NCBI RefSeq assembly: GCF_039526385.1
Contig: NZ_BAAAIX010000007.1
Span: forward strand, 1 to 64,000
Direction of reading: 5' to 3'
Origin: Luteococcus peritonei
Lineage (GTDB): Bacteria > Actinomycetota > Actinomycetes > Propionibacteriales > Propionibacteriaceae
Length of the DNA stretch: 64,000 nucleotides
In this document: positions 42,037-51,108 of the stretch, in pieces
Numbering within the stretch: position 1 is the first letter of the stretch
How the letters are laid out: each line of letters starts with the position of its first letter
Program-made: the position numbers and the translations under genes
The notes under the pieces: generated by a model
The model's database searches: none
What the model was told of the DNA's origin: nothing
What the model saw: only the letters and a program-made list of their open reading frames with translations

Positions 42037-42313
42037 GGGTGTGTCGCTTTCGCTGGGGGTGAGATGAAGCTGAGTGTTTGGTCAATTTCTCTCAGCAAAA
42101 GGAACGATAGCCCCACCCGACCAGCTGGTTGAAACCCATGGAGCCCTTGTCTGGCCTCAGTTCTTTTCGTGTGAGGCAAGGAAAGGCGGTCACTAGGTCA
42201 ATTCTCAGCGAAGTAGTTCGACCATAAACTTTATAGCTATTGTTGGGTGACTGGCCACCAGCACCGCTGGTTGGCCCCTTGGGCTGGTAGGGGATCGGTC
42301 CGCAGATCGGGAA
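42037..42313. promoter_or_regulatory. AT-rich divergent promoter region
   Basis: This 277-bp gap separates the leftward beta-helix gene from the rightward glycan genes and is clearly more AT-rich than its surroundings. A direct repeat, GGTCAATTTCTCTCAGC at 42080 and GGTCAATTCTCAGC at 42196, could be a binding site for a shared regulator. TTTATAGCTATTG near 42230 is the best promoter-like sequence. No -35/-10 pair with normal spacing is certain. Confidence 0.5.
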
Positions 42314-42712
42314 ATGAGTAGTTTTTTGCGCAAGGCATACGTGGTGTCGACGTTCGACATGGTGAACATCGCTGACCTGGACCTGCTCGCGCAGGTGAGG
42401 GAGCGCAGCGACGAGATGGTGGTGGCGGTCCTGGGGGATGCGGAGGCCACCCGGCTCCACGGCAGGCCGCCGGTGGTGCCCGAGTCCGAACGCCTCGGAC
42501 TGGTGGGCGCGCTGCGCAACCTCGGCCAGGTGGTGCTGTGCCACAGCATCGACGACATCCCCAGCGGGGGTGAGGTCACCGTCTACACCGACGAGGAACT
42601 GCTGGTCGACCGCGCCGATGTGCTGCTGACCCCGGCCCGCCGCAGCGCCAGCGCCGAGCTGCGCAATGCGCTGGACCACGGCCACGTCGTCACCCAGGAG
42701 GTCTCGGCATGA
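42314..42712 (+). CDS. degenerate cytidylyltransferase-like protein
   Basis: A 132-residue nucleotidyltransferase-fold protein. The N-terminus (AYVVSTFDMVNIADLDLL) aligns with glycerol-3-phosphate cytidylyltransferases, but the catalytic HxGH is NIAD here (18-21). The later ESERLGLVGALRNLGQVV keeps the family's R-containing helix in altered form. It probably cannot bind CTP normally. It overlaps the next gene by 4 nt, and an intact cytidylyltransferase follows two genes later, so it may be a regulatory or structural partner. Confidence 0.72.
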   Translation: MSSFLRKAYVVSTFDMVNIADLDLLAQVRERSDEMVVAVLGDAEATRLHGRPPVVPESERLGLVGALRNLGQVVLCHSIDDIPSGGEVTVYTDEELLVDRADVLLTPARRSASAELRNALDHGHVVTQEVSA

Positions 42713-43482
42713 GCGCCCCCACCGCACCGAAGGGCTTCCGCGACTCGCTGGCCCGGCTCAAGAACGCCCAGAAGTCCAATGCCGGCGCGCCGCTCTACTC
42801 CGTGCTGGTGAACCGCCCCCTGGGCCGGGTCTTCGCGGCCATGGGCCACCAGGTGGGCCTCACGCCCAACGGCATCACCGCCATCAGCGCCGTCTTCACC
42901 TTCACCGGCATCATCCTGGTGGCCACCATGGCCCCCGGCTGGCTGATGGCCGTCCTGGTGGGCCTGTGCCTGGTGATCGGCTACGCCCTGGACGCGGCTG
43001 ACGGCCAGCTGGCCCGGCTGCGCGGCGGGGGGAGCCTGCTCGGTGAGTGGCTGGACCACGTCATCGACTCCTTCAAGATCGCCACCCTGCACCTGGCCGT
43101 GCTGGTGATGGCCTACCGCCACTTCGACTCCGAGCGCTGGATGCTGGTGCCGCTGGGTTTCGCCGCGGTCTACGTGATCCACTTCTTCGGCATGCTGCTG
43201 ACCGATCTGCTGACCCGGGTGCACCACGCCAAGCTGGGCCAGCCGGCCCCGAAGAAGGGCATCCCCTCCACCCTGATGTCGGTGGCCAAGCTGCCCACCG
43301 ACTACGGCTTCCTGGCGCTGATCTTCTTCACCCTGGGGGCCCCGGTGGTCTTCCGCTGGCTCTACACCGTCATGTTCGTCTGCACCGCTGCCTACACCCT
43401 GATGGTCCTGTTCCGCTGGGCCCGCAGCATCGCGGCCCTCGACGCGGCGGACCGCGCGGCCGCGTCCGGTGCCGGCCGATGA
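42709..43482 (+). CDS. CDP-alcohol phosphotransferase
   Basis: A 257-residue membrane enzyme with about six helices. The full CDP-alcohol phosphotransferase motif is present: D95, D98, G99, A102, R103, G112, D116 and D120 (DAADGQLAR ... GEWLDHVID). It transfers a phospho-alcohol from a CDP-alcohol to an acceptor. With a cytidylyltransferase on each side, the system probably makes and uses a CDP-linked polyol for lipid or glycan. The acceptor is unknown. ATGA overlaps join it to both neighbours. Confidence 0.9.
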   Translation: MSAPTAPKGFRDSLARLKNAQKSNAGAPLYSVLVNRPLGRVFAAMGHQVGLTPNGITAISAVFTFTGIILVATMAPGWLMAVLVGLCLVIGYALDAADGQLARLRGGGSLLGEWLDHVIDSFKIATLHLAVLVMAYRHFDSERWMLVPLGFAAVYVIHFFGMLLTDLLTRVHHAKLGQPAPKKGIPSTLMSVAKLPTDYGFLALIFFTLGAPVVFRWLYTVMFVCTAAYTLMVLFRWARSIAALDAADRAAASGAGR

Positions 43483-43976
43483 GCACCGACGAGTCGGCAG
43501 CAGGGCCCACCACCTCCGATCGCACGGCCCCCGTCGAGCTGCCGCGTGAGCTGGTGGACCCGGCCAAGGGTGTCATCGGCTACGTGCCGGGAGCCTGGGA
43601 CATGTTCCACATCGGCCACCTGAACATCCTGCGTCGCGCCCGCCCGCACTGCGACCACCTGATCGTGGGCGTGGTCAGCGACGAGGGCCTGCTGCGCACC
43701 AAGGGCAAGCTGCCCATCGTCAACCTGGCCGAGCGGATCGAGATCGTGCAGTCGATCGGCATCGTCGACCAGGTGGTGATCGACGAGGGCTCCAAGCTCG
43801 ACGTCTGGCAGCGCCACCCCTTCGACGTCCTGTTCAAGGGCGACGACTGGCTGGGAACCCCCAAGGGCGACAAGCTCGAGGCCGACATGGCCACCGTGGG
43901 CGTGCGGGTGCACTACTTCCCCTACACCGCCCACACCTCCAGCACCGCACTGCGTGCGATCATCGCCGATCGCTGA
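43479..43976 (+). CDS. cytidylyltransferase (glycerol-3-phosphate/polyol type)
   Basis: A 165-residue nucleotidyltransferase with an intact HxGH (H44, H47 in GAWDMFHIGHLNILRRA), LIVGVVSDE and the TSSTALRAII motif near the end. It makes a CDP-activated alcohol, probably CDP-glycerol or a related polyol, which the preceding phosphotransferase can use. The first ~30 residues are a disordered extension. The start at 43479 overlaps the previous stop (ATGA). Confidence 0.88.
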   Translation: MSTDESAAGPTTSDRTAPVELPRELVDPAKGVIGYVPGAWDMFHIGHLNILRRARPHCDHLIVGVVSDEGLLRTKGKLPIVNLAERIEIVQSIGIVDQVVIDEGSKLDVWQRHPFDVLFKGDDWLGTPKGDKLEADMATVGVRVHYFPYTAHTSSTALRAIIADR

Positions 43977-44005
43977 TCTCCCACATGAACGAAGGAAACC
44001 AACCC

Positions 44006-45151
44006 ATGCGCATCGCGCTCATCGGAACCCGTGGGGTCCCGGCACGCTACGGCGGCTTCGAGACCGCCATCGAGGAGATCGGCTCCCGGCTGGCCGACAA
44101 GGGCCACCAGGTGGTGGTCTTCTGCCGCACGCCCGAGGACGTCGAGCACCTGGAGAGCTACAAGGGCATGGACCTGGTGCACCTGCCCGCGCTGAAGAAG
44201 CGCTCGCTGGAGACCCTTTCCCACACCGCGCTGAGCGTGCTGGACCGCCACCTGCGCGGGGTCGACTGCGCCGTGGTCTTCAATGCCGCCAATGCCCCGC
44301 TGCTGCCGGTGGTGCGGGCCCGCCGGATCCCGGTGGCCACCCACGTCGACGGCCTGGAATGGCGACGCGGCAAGTGGAGCGGCACCGGCCAGCAGTACTA
44401 CCGGATGGCCGAGAGCCTGTCGGTGCGCTGGTCCGATGCGCTGATCGCCGACGCCCAGGGCATCGCGGACTACTACACCGAGGAATTCCACGCTCCCACC
44501 CGGCTGATCGCCTACGGCGCCCCGATCCTGCACGGGCTGGGCACCGACAAGCTGGAGCCGCTGGGCCTGCAGTCCAACCGCTTCCACCTGGTGGTGGCCC
44601 GCTTCGAGCCGGAGAACCACGTCCTGGAGATCGTCAAGGGCTATGTGGCCTCCAAGGCCACCCACCCGCTGGTGGTGGTGGGCTCGGCGCCCTATTCCGA
44701 CGAGTACACCGCCCAGATCCGCGAGGCCGCCGACGAGCGCGTCCAGCTGCTGGGCGGCCTGTGGGACCAGGACCAGCTGGACCAGCTCTACGGCCACTCG
44801 CTGACCTACCTGCACGGCCACTCCGTGGGTGGCACCAATCCCTCGCTGCTGCGGGCCGGTGGCGCCGGCGCCTTCGTGGTGGCCTGGGACGTCGACTTCA
44901 ACAAGGAGGTCGTGCAGCACACCGGTGAGTACTTCTCCACCCCGGCCGGCCTGGCCCGGATCCTGGAGCAGGTGGAGACCGAGCCGGAGCGCACCCGCCA
45001 GCGCGGTCTCGAGCTGCAGGCCTCGATGGACCGCTACGACTGGGACGCGGTGGCCGACGACTACGAGACGCTGTACACCGACCTGGCCGCTCGCCGCTAC
45101 CCGCGTCGCCGGCCCAACGGCAAGCGCCACCCCAGCCGCTGGAGCATCTGA
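44006..45151 (+). CDS. glycosyltransferase, DUF1972/GT4-like
   Basis: A 381-residue GT-B glycosyltransferase. The N-terminal DUF1972 signature is IALIGTRGVPARYGGFETAIEEIG; VDGLEWRRGKWSGTGQQYYRM marks the middle. The C-terminal sugar-nucleotide site carries HGHSVGGTNPSLLRAGG. Related proteins such as CpsF/WsaC-like transferases add rhamnose or other sugars to polyprenyl-linked intermediates. I chose ATG 44006, with GAAGGA 9 nt upstream, over the earlier ATG 43985. Its stop overlaps the next start (TGATG). Confidence 0.88.
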   Translation: MRIALIGTRGVPARYGGFETAIEEIGSRLADKGHQVVVFCRTPEDVEHLESYKGMDLVHLPALKKRSLETLSHTALSVLDRHLRGVDCAVVFNAANAPLLPVVRARRIPVATHVDGLEWRRGKWSGTGQQYYRMAESLSVRWSDALIADAQGIADYYTEEFHAPTRLIAYGAPILHGLGTDKLEPLGLQSNRFHLVVARFEPENHVLEIVKGYVASKATHPLVVVGSAPYSDEYTAQIREAADERVQLLGGLWDQDQLDQLYGHSLTYLHGHSVGGTNPSLLRAGGAGAFVVAWDVDFNKEVVQHTGEYFSTPAGLARILEQVETEPERTRQRGLELQASMDRYDWDAVADDYETLYTDLAARRYPRRRPNGKRHPSRWSI

Positions 45152-47196
45152 TGGGACGCCTGGGGGTCGTGCTGGTCAACTACGGCTCGCACGCGCTGCT
45201 GGCCGACAACCTCGACCCTCGCCTGGCCGAGGCCGGGATCCAGGTGGTGGTGACCGACAACTTCACCAGTGAGCAGGAGCTCGCCGCGCTGCGGGCGCTG
45301 GCCGAGCAGCGGGGCTGGGAGGTGGTGGCACTGGCCACCAACCAGGGCTTCGGCCACGGCGTCAATGCCGGTGTCGCCCGGGCCCGCGAGCTGGGCTGCG
45401 AGGCCTTCGTCGCGCTCAACCCCGACGCCCGGGTCTCCATCGAGGTGCTGCAGGCGCTGCACGCCGCCGTCGAGGCCGACCACCGCGCCCTGGTGGCACC
45501 CCGGATGGACCGTTCCGACGGCCGCAAGTACTTCCACGGCTCGATGGTGGACTACCGCAGCGGCCGCACCAAGGGCTTCTGGGGCCCCGACCAGGACAGC
45601 TGGCGGCCCTGGCTGACCGGCGCCTGCCTGGCGCTGCACGACGAGGCCTTCACCGAGCTGGGCGGCTTCGCCGGCGACTACTTCCTCTACTGGGAGGACG
45701 TCGACCTGACCCGTCGTGCGGCCGAGGCCGGGATGCGCCTGGTGCTGCGCGAGGACCTGGTGGCCACCCACGACGAGGGCGGCACCCAGGCACGCACCAA
45801 CGACCGTGCGCTGAGCAGCACCTACTACTACTGGAACAGCCGCAACCGGCTGCGCTTCGCCGCCGACCACCTGGGCCGGGCCGACCTGGCCCGCTGGATC
45901 GTGCGCACCCCGGCCGAGAGCCGCCAGATCCTGCTGCGGGGCGGGCGTCGCCAGCTGCTCACCAGCCCCCGGCCGCTGCTCGCCACCGTGCGGGGCAGCC
46001 TGGCCGGGCTCGGCCTGGCGCTCCCCGGCCTGGTGCGTGGACCGCGGCGCCCGGCGGGGGAGCGGCCGCCCTCGGCGGTGCTGCTGGCCCACCCCAGCCC
46101 GGACCTCTACGGCTCGGACCGCGTGATGCTGGAGTCGGTGAGCGCCTTCACCGAGGCGGGCACCCGCGTCGTCGTGGCGCTGCCCGCCGACGGCCCGCTG
46201 GTGCCCGAGCTGGAGCGCCGCGGCGCCCGGGTGGAGCTGGTGGAGATGCCGGTGCTGCGCAAGAGCGCGCTCTCGCCCACCGGGCTGATGGCGCTGGCCG
46301 CCACCGCCGCGCGCAGCCTGCCGCCCCAGCTGCGGCTGGTGCGCGCCAGCGGTGCCGAGGCCGTACTGGTCAACACCGTCACGATCCCGATGTGGTCCCT
46401 GGTGGCCCGGCTGGCCCGCCGTCCCGTCGCAGTGCACGTGCACGAGGCGGAGGCCCAGGCCTCCCGCGCCGTGAACGCCGTTCTCTACGGCTCGCTGCTG
46501 CTGGCCACCCGGGTGGTGGCCAACTCGCGCCACACCGCCGACGTGGTGGCCGCCAGCTACCCGCTGCTGGCCCGTCGCACCACCGTGGTGCACAACGGCG
46601 TCGTCGGGCCCGCCGGGGTGCAGCTGGCCGAGCTGGGTGCCGGTCGCGCGCGGCTGCTCTTCGTCGGACGGCTCTCGCCCCGCAAGGGACCCGACGTGGC
46701 GGTGCGGGCCCTGGCCGACCTGGTGCGGGGTGGCGTCGACGCGGAGCTGGCCCTGCTGGGCGCGGTCTTCCCGGGCTACGAGTGGTTCGAGACCGAGCTG
46801 CGCGAGCTGGTGGACAGCCTCGGGCTGGGCGACCGGGTGCACTTCCTGGGTTTTGCCGACGAGGTCTGGCCCGCCCTGGCCGAGTGCCACGTGGCGCTGG
46901 TGCCCTCGGTGCTGGAGGAGTCCTTCGGCAACACCGCGGTGGAGGCGCTGCTGGCGGCCCGGCCGCTGGTGGTCAGCGACCACTCCGGGCTGGCCGAGGC
47001 CACCGAGGGCTTCCAGGCGGTACGACGGGTGCCGGCCGGTGACCCGACTGCCCTGGCCGGCGCGGTGCGTGAGCTGCTGGCCGACCACCCGGCCGCTGCG
47101 CTCGCGGCGCTGGCCGATCGGGAGGGGGCCGCCCGCTTCTCCCCGCAGCGCTACCGCGAGGGCCTGCGGCGAGCCGTCGGCTCCCTGCTGCGCTGA
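45151..47196 (+). CDS. bifunctional GT2-GT4 glycosyltransferase fusion
   Basis: A 681-residue protein combining two transferases. Residues about 4-255 form a GT-A (GT2, rhamnosyltransferase-like) domain: VVLVNYGS, ATNQGFGHGVNAG, ALNPDARV and GDYFLYWEDVDLTRR. After a linker, about 305-680 form a GT-B (GT4) domain: HNGVVGPAGV, LLFVGRLSPRKGPDVAVRAL and the E-x7-E motif EESFGNTAVEAL. Such a fusion may add two consecutive sugars to the repeat unit. Start overlaps the previous stop. Confidence 0.9.
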   Translation: MGRLGVVLVNYGSHALLADNLDPRLAEAGIQVVVTDNFTSEQELAALRALAEQRGWEVVALATNQGFGHGVNAGVARARELGCEAFVALNPDARVSIEVLQALHAAVEADHRALVAPRMDRSDGRKYFHGSMVDYRSGRTKGFWGPDQDSWRPWLTGACLALHDEAFTELGGFAGDYFLYWEDVDLTRRAAEAGMRLVLREDLVATHDEGGTQARTNDRALSSTYYYWNSRNRLRFAADHLGRADLARWIVRTPAESRQILLRGGRRQLLTSPRPLLATVRGSLAGLGLALPGLVRGPRRPAGERPPSAVLLAHPSPDLYGSDRVMLESVSAFTEAGTRVVVALPADGPLVPELERRGARVELVEMPVLRKSALSPTGLMALAATAARSLPPQLRLVRASGAEAVLVNTVTIPMWSLVARLARRPVAVHVHEAEAQASRAVNAVLYGSLLLATRVVANSRHTADVVAASYPLLARRTTVVHNGVVGPAGVQLAELGAGRARLLFVGRLSPRKGPDVAVRALADLVRGGVDAELALLGAVFPGYEWFETELRELVDSLGLGDRVHFLGFADEVWPALAECHVALVPSVLEESFGNTAVEALLAARPLVVSDHSGLAEATEGFQAVRRVPAGDPTALAGAVRELLADHPAAALAALADREGAARFSPQRYREGLRRAVGSLLR

Positions 47197-47468
47197 AGCT
47201 GAAGACGAGCTGAAGCCGGCCGGTCGGGGCGACTTGCCAGCCCGCGAGTATTCCGGTTGATCCTGGCGCTTCTGCTTGTCAGCAGGGACATTGCGGTGAC
47301 ATCGGGTGGGCTGGCTGTGGCCGGGCTGAGGACGAGTGAAAACCTGTGAACGTCCCAATGTTCCAGTCATAGAGTCTTCCTATTCCGCGGCCGTGGGCCG
47401 CTGGCGCGCCGCCATGCAGGGGTCGGGGGACCCCGGCGGCGACGAGAACTCGGGGAAAGTTGGACCAG

Positions 47469-50400
47469 ATGTCACCGACCACCATTCGCCGCCGGCTGCG
47501 TGGCGCCGCCGGGCTGGCCGTCACGGGGGCCATGGCCCTGGGAGCACTGCTGGCGGCAGTGCCCGCCCAGGCGGTTCCCTCCGACTACGAGGTGATCGAG
47601 CGTCGCAGCACCGGAGTCACCTCCGACGCCCTGCCCACCACGCAGATCGACGGCGTCGCCTGGGACCAGAAGATCGCCGGCGGCCGGGTCTTCGTGGGCG
47701 GCGAGTTCGCCACGGCCCGCCCGGCCGGCGCGGCGCCCGGGACCAGCCTGAGTCCACGCGCGAACCTGCTGGCCTATGACATCAGCACCGGCGTGCTCGA
47801 CGAGGCCTTCCGGGCCGACACCGACGCCGCGGTCAACGTGCTGGCGCTCTCGCCGGACAGCACCCGGCTCTACGTCGGTGGCGCCTTCACCAGCCTCGCC
47901 GGCCAGAAGCGCTACCGGATCGCCGCCATCAACACCGCCGACGGCAGCCTGGTGGCGGACTTCGCGCCCAGACTGGACGCCTCGGTGAACGCGATCGTGG
48001 TCACCGACCAGGCGGTCTACGTGGGCGGCGTCTTCAGCACCGCGAACGGCGTCGGCCGCACCCGGCTGGCCGCCTTCAGCCCCACCGACGGAGCGCTGCT
48101 CGGCTGGGCCCCCACCGCCAACCGCAATGTCAAGGCCATGACCATCACCCCCGACGGCAGCCGCGTCGTGGTGGGCGGGCAGTTCTCCACCGTCAACGGT
48201 GCCGCCTCGCCCGGCACCGCCTCGATCGACGCGGTGACCGGCACGCTGTACCCCTTCGCCCTCAACCAGGTGGTGCGCAACGGCACCGCCAACACCGGTG
48301 TCTACAGCCTCACCCAGGACGGCACGAACATCATCGGCACCGCCTTCAACTACGGCGAGGGCCTCTACGAGGGCGTCTTCATGGTGGAGCCGGTCTCCGG
48401 CGCCATCCGCTGGCTGGCCGACTGCCACGGCGACTCCTACGACGCCACCGCCATGGGCGGCCAGGTCTACTCGGTGAGCCACCACCACAACTGCTCCAAT
48501 GTGGGCTCCTTCCCGCAGTTCACGCCCGACGTCTACAAGCGCGCCGACGCCTGGACCTACGAGGCCACCGGCACGGTGCGCACCAACAGCCAGTCCGGTT
48601 ACTCCAACTTCGCCGGCCAGGGCGCCCCGAGCCAGGTGGACTGGTACCCGGACCTGGCCGCGGGCAGCTACACCGGCCAGAGCCAGGCGGCCTGGACCAG
48701 CGAGAACGACGGCACCTACCTGGTGCTGGGCGGCGAGTTCCCCAAGGTGAACGGCGCGGGGCAGCAGGGGCTGGTGCGCTTCGCCGTGCCCGGCACCGCA
48801 CCCAGCAAGGACGGCCCCGTGGTGGGCGGCTCCAGCCTGGTGCCCACCATCAACGCCAAGGGCACCACCGCGGCGCTGACCTGGAAGTCCAGCTGGGACC
48901 GCGACAACATGGCGCTCAGCTACCAGATCTACCGCGACGACCGGCTGGCCACCCCGCTGGCCACCGTGAAGGGCGACTCGCTGTGGTGGGACCGCCCCAC
49001 CATGGGCTATGTCGACACCACCATGGTGCCGGGCAAGACCTACACCTACTGGATCTGGGCGGTGGACGGCGACGGCAACCGGGTGCGCGGCAACAATGTC
49101 ACCGTCACCGCCGGCGAGCCGGTGCCCGCCGACCTCTACTACGGCGTGGCGATGGCCGCCTCCCCGAGCCACTACTGGCGCCTGTCGGAGACCAGCGGCT
49201 CCTTCAGCGACACCGCCGGCGCCACACCGCTGACCGCCTACAGCGGCATCACCCGTGGCCAGCCCGGGATCCTGGCGGGTGACGCGGCCGCCCTGTTCGG
49301 CGGCGGCACCTCCGGCTATGCGGCGGCCACCATCGCCGAGGCCGCACCGGCCAGCTACACCTCGGAGGTCTGGATCCGCACCACCAGCACCAGCGGCGGC
49401 ATGATCCTGGACTTCGGCAACCGCAGCTCGGGCACCAGCACCCTGTGGGACCGCACGCTGTCCATGACCAGCGACGGCCGGCTGGCCATGGACGTCCTGT
49501 CCGGGGGCGTGCGTCGCGCCGTGGTCTCCACCACCAGCCACAACGACGGCGGCTGGCACCACGTCGCCACCAGCCTGTCCGGCTCCGGCATGAAGCTCTA
49601 CGTCGACGGCTCGCTGGTGGCGAGCGATGCCGGCGTCACCAGCGCACGGGCCTTCACCGGCTACTGGCGGCTGGGGGGTGACAGCGTCACCGGGATGGCC
49701 TCCGCCCCCGCCAGCAGGTTCTTCAAGGGCAGCATCGACGAGGTGGCGGTCCACCCCACGGAGCTGTCCGCCGAGACCATCCGCGAGCACGCCCGCACCG
49801 GCGGCGCGCCGGTGGCCAACACCGCCCCCGTGGCCGCCTTCACCAGCAGCTGCACCGGCGACAGCTGCAGCTTCGACGCCACCGGCTCGAGCGATGCAGA
49901 GGGCGAGGTGACGTCCTGGGAGTGGACCTTCGGCGACGGCACCACGGCCAGCACGGCGACCGTGCGCCACACCTGGCTGAACTCCGGCAGCTACCCGGTC
50001 AACCTCACCGTCACCGACGACATGGGGGCGCGTACCACCATCTCGCGCACCGTGGACATGGTGGTGGCCAACAAGGCCCCGGTGGCCGCCTTCACCACCA
50101 CCACCGAGGGCCTGGCGGTGGCCGTCGACGGCAGCGCCTCCACCGACGACGGCACCGTCGAGGCCTGGGCCTGGGACTTCGGTGACGGTGCCACGGCCAC
50201 CGGCGCCACCGCCCGGCACGACTACGCCGCCCCGGGGACGTACACCATCCGGCTCACCGTGGCCGACGATGCCGGCCTGCGTACCACCACCAGCCGCCAG
50301 GTGATCGTGCTCGCCGCCGGTGGCGTGGTGGCCGCCGACTCCTTCTCGCAGGCGGAGACCCGGTGGGGGACCGCGGACGTGGGCGGTGCCTGGACCTACC

Positions 50401-50945
50401 CGGCCGGCGGCAGCCTGTTCCGCACCGACGGCAGTGCCGGTCTGGTGACGCTGAACGCCGGGGCCGGCGCCACCGCCGCCCTGGCCGGGGTGAGCGCCAC
50501 CGACCTGACCGCCACCGCCGACGTCACCATCGACAAGGTGACCACCGGCGGCGGGGTGAACCTGATGCTGGCCGGGCGCCGCACCGGCAGCAGCGAGTAC
50601 CGCGCCAAGCTGCGCCTGCTGTCCGACGGCACCGCGCGGATCGCCGCCGTGCGGGTGGTGAACGGCACCGAGACCGTGCTCAAGGAGGCCGTGGTGGCCG
50701 GCGGCTACCAGGCGGGCCGGCCGCTGCACCTCAGCCTCGAGCTGACCGGGGCCGGCACCACCACGGTGCTGGCCAGGGCGTGGAGCGGCGAGACCATGCC
50801 CGCCACCGGGGCCAGCGCCACCGACGCCAGCCCGGAGCTGCAGTCGGCCGGCTCGGTGGGCGTGGTGGGCTATGCCTCCGGCAGCGCCACCACGGCGCCG
50901 TTCACCCTGGCCATCGACAACCTGACGGTGGTCAAGAAGGCGTGA
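47469..50945 (+). CDS. giant secreted propeller-FN3-LamG-PKD protein (paralog 1)
   Basis: An 1158-residue exported protein. The signal peptide is about 1-36. A beta-propeller-like region (40-400) is built of repeated YVGG.F modules (delta-60/DUF5122 type). Next come an FN3-like domain (about 454-552), a LamG/concanavalin-like domain (556-770), two PKD domains (WTFGDG and WDFGDG, 777-950) and a C-terminal module (954-1158) shared with the genes at 51109 and 39544. It probably sits on the cell surface and binds glycan. ATG 47469 was chosen over TTG 47460. No wall-anchor signal is seen. Confidence 0.85.
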   Translation: MSPTTIRRRLRGAAGLAVTGAMALGALLAAVPAQAVPSDYEVIERRSTGVTSDALPTTQIDGVAWDQKIAGGRVFVGGEFATARPAGAAPGTSLSPRANLLAYDISTGVLDEAFRADTDAAVNVLALSPDSTRLYVGGAFTSLAGQKRYRIAAINTADGSLVADFAPRLDASVNAIVVTDQAVYVGGVFSTANGVGRTRLAAFSPTDGALLGWAPTANRNVKAMTITPDGSRVVVGGQFSTVNGAASPGTASIDAVTGTLYPFALNQVVRNGTANTGVYSLTQDGTNIIGTAFNYGEGLYEGVFMVEPVSGAIRWLADCHGDSYDATAMGGQVYSVSHHHNCSNVGSFPQFTPDVYKRADAWTYEATGTVRTNSQSGYSNFAGQGAPSQVDWYPDLAAGSYTGQSQAAWTSENDGTYLVLGGEFPKVNGAGQQGLVRFAVPGTAPSKDGPVVGGSSLVPTINAKGTTAALTWKSSWDRDNMALSYQIYRDDRLATPLATVKGDSLWWDRPTMGYVDTTMVPGKTYTYWIWAVDGDGNRVRGNNVTVTAGEPVPADLYYGVAMAASPSHYWRLSETSGSFSDTAGATPLTAYSGITRGQPGILAGDAAALFGGGTSGYAAATIAEAAPASYTSEVWIRTTSTSGGMILDFGNRSSGTSTLWDRTLSMTSDGRLAMDVLSGGVRRAVVSTTSHNDGGWHHVATSLSGSGMKLYVDGSLVASDAGVTSARAFTGYWRLGGDSVTGMASAPASRFFKGSIDEVAVHPTELSAETIREHARTGGAPVANTAPVAAFTSSCTGDSCSFDATGSSDAEGEVTSWEWTFGDGTTASTATVRHTWLNSGSYPVNLTVTDDMGARTTISRTVDMVVANKAPVAAFTTTTEGLAVAVDGSASTDDGTVEAWAWDFGDGATATGATARHDYAAPGTYTIRLTVADDAGLRTTTSRQVIVLAAGGVVAADSFSQAETRWGTADVGGAWTYPAGGSLFRTDGSAGLVTLNAGAGATAALAGVSATDLTATADVTIDKVTTGGGVNLMLAGRRTGSSEYRAKLRLLSDGTARIAAVRVVNGTETVLKEAVVAGGYQAGRPLHLSLELTGAGTTTVLARAWSGETMPATGASATDASPELQSAGSVGVVGYASGSATTAPFTLAIDNLTVVKKA

Positions 50946-51108
50946 CCGGTGACTTGACGTGGCGCCCTAGGATCAGTTCACAGCCGGTCCTGGGGCGCCG
51001 CGTCCTCACAGCACCCCTCGTCGCACCGCCTGCTCACCGGCACCCCACCCCCCGAGACCGTCTCTGCACCCCCGAGCCAGAGACCCACCAGACCCCCTGG
51101 AAGCAACT

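Noticed and set aside
50946..51108. TTGACG...TAGGAT promoter between the giant genes
   Set aside because: The two hexamers are only about 8 bp apart, too close for a sigma-70-type promoter.
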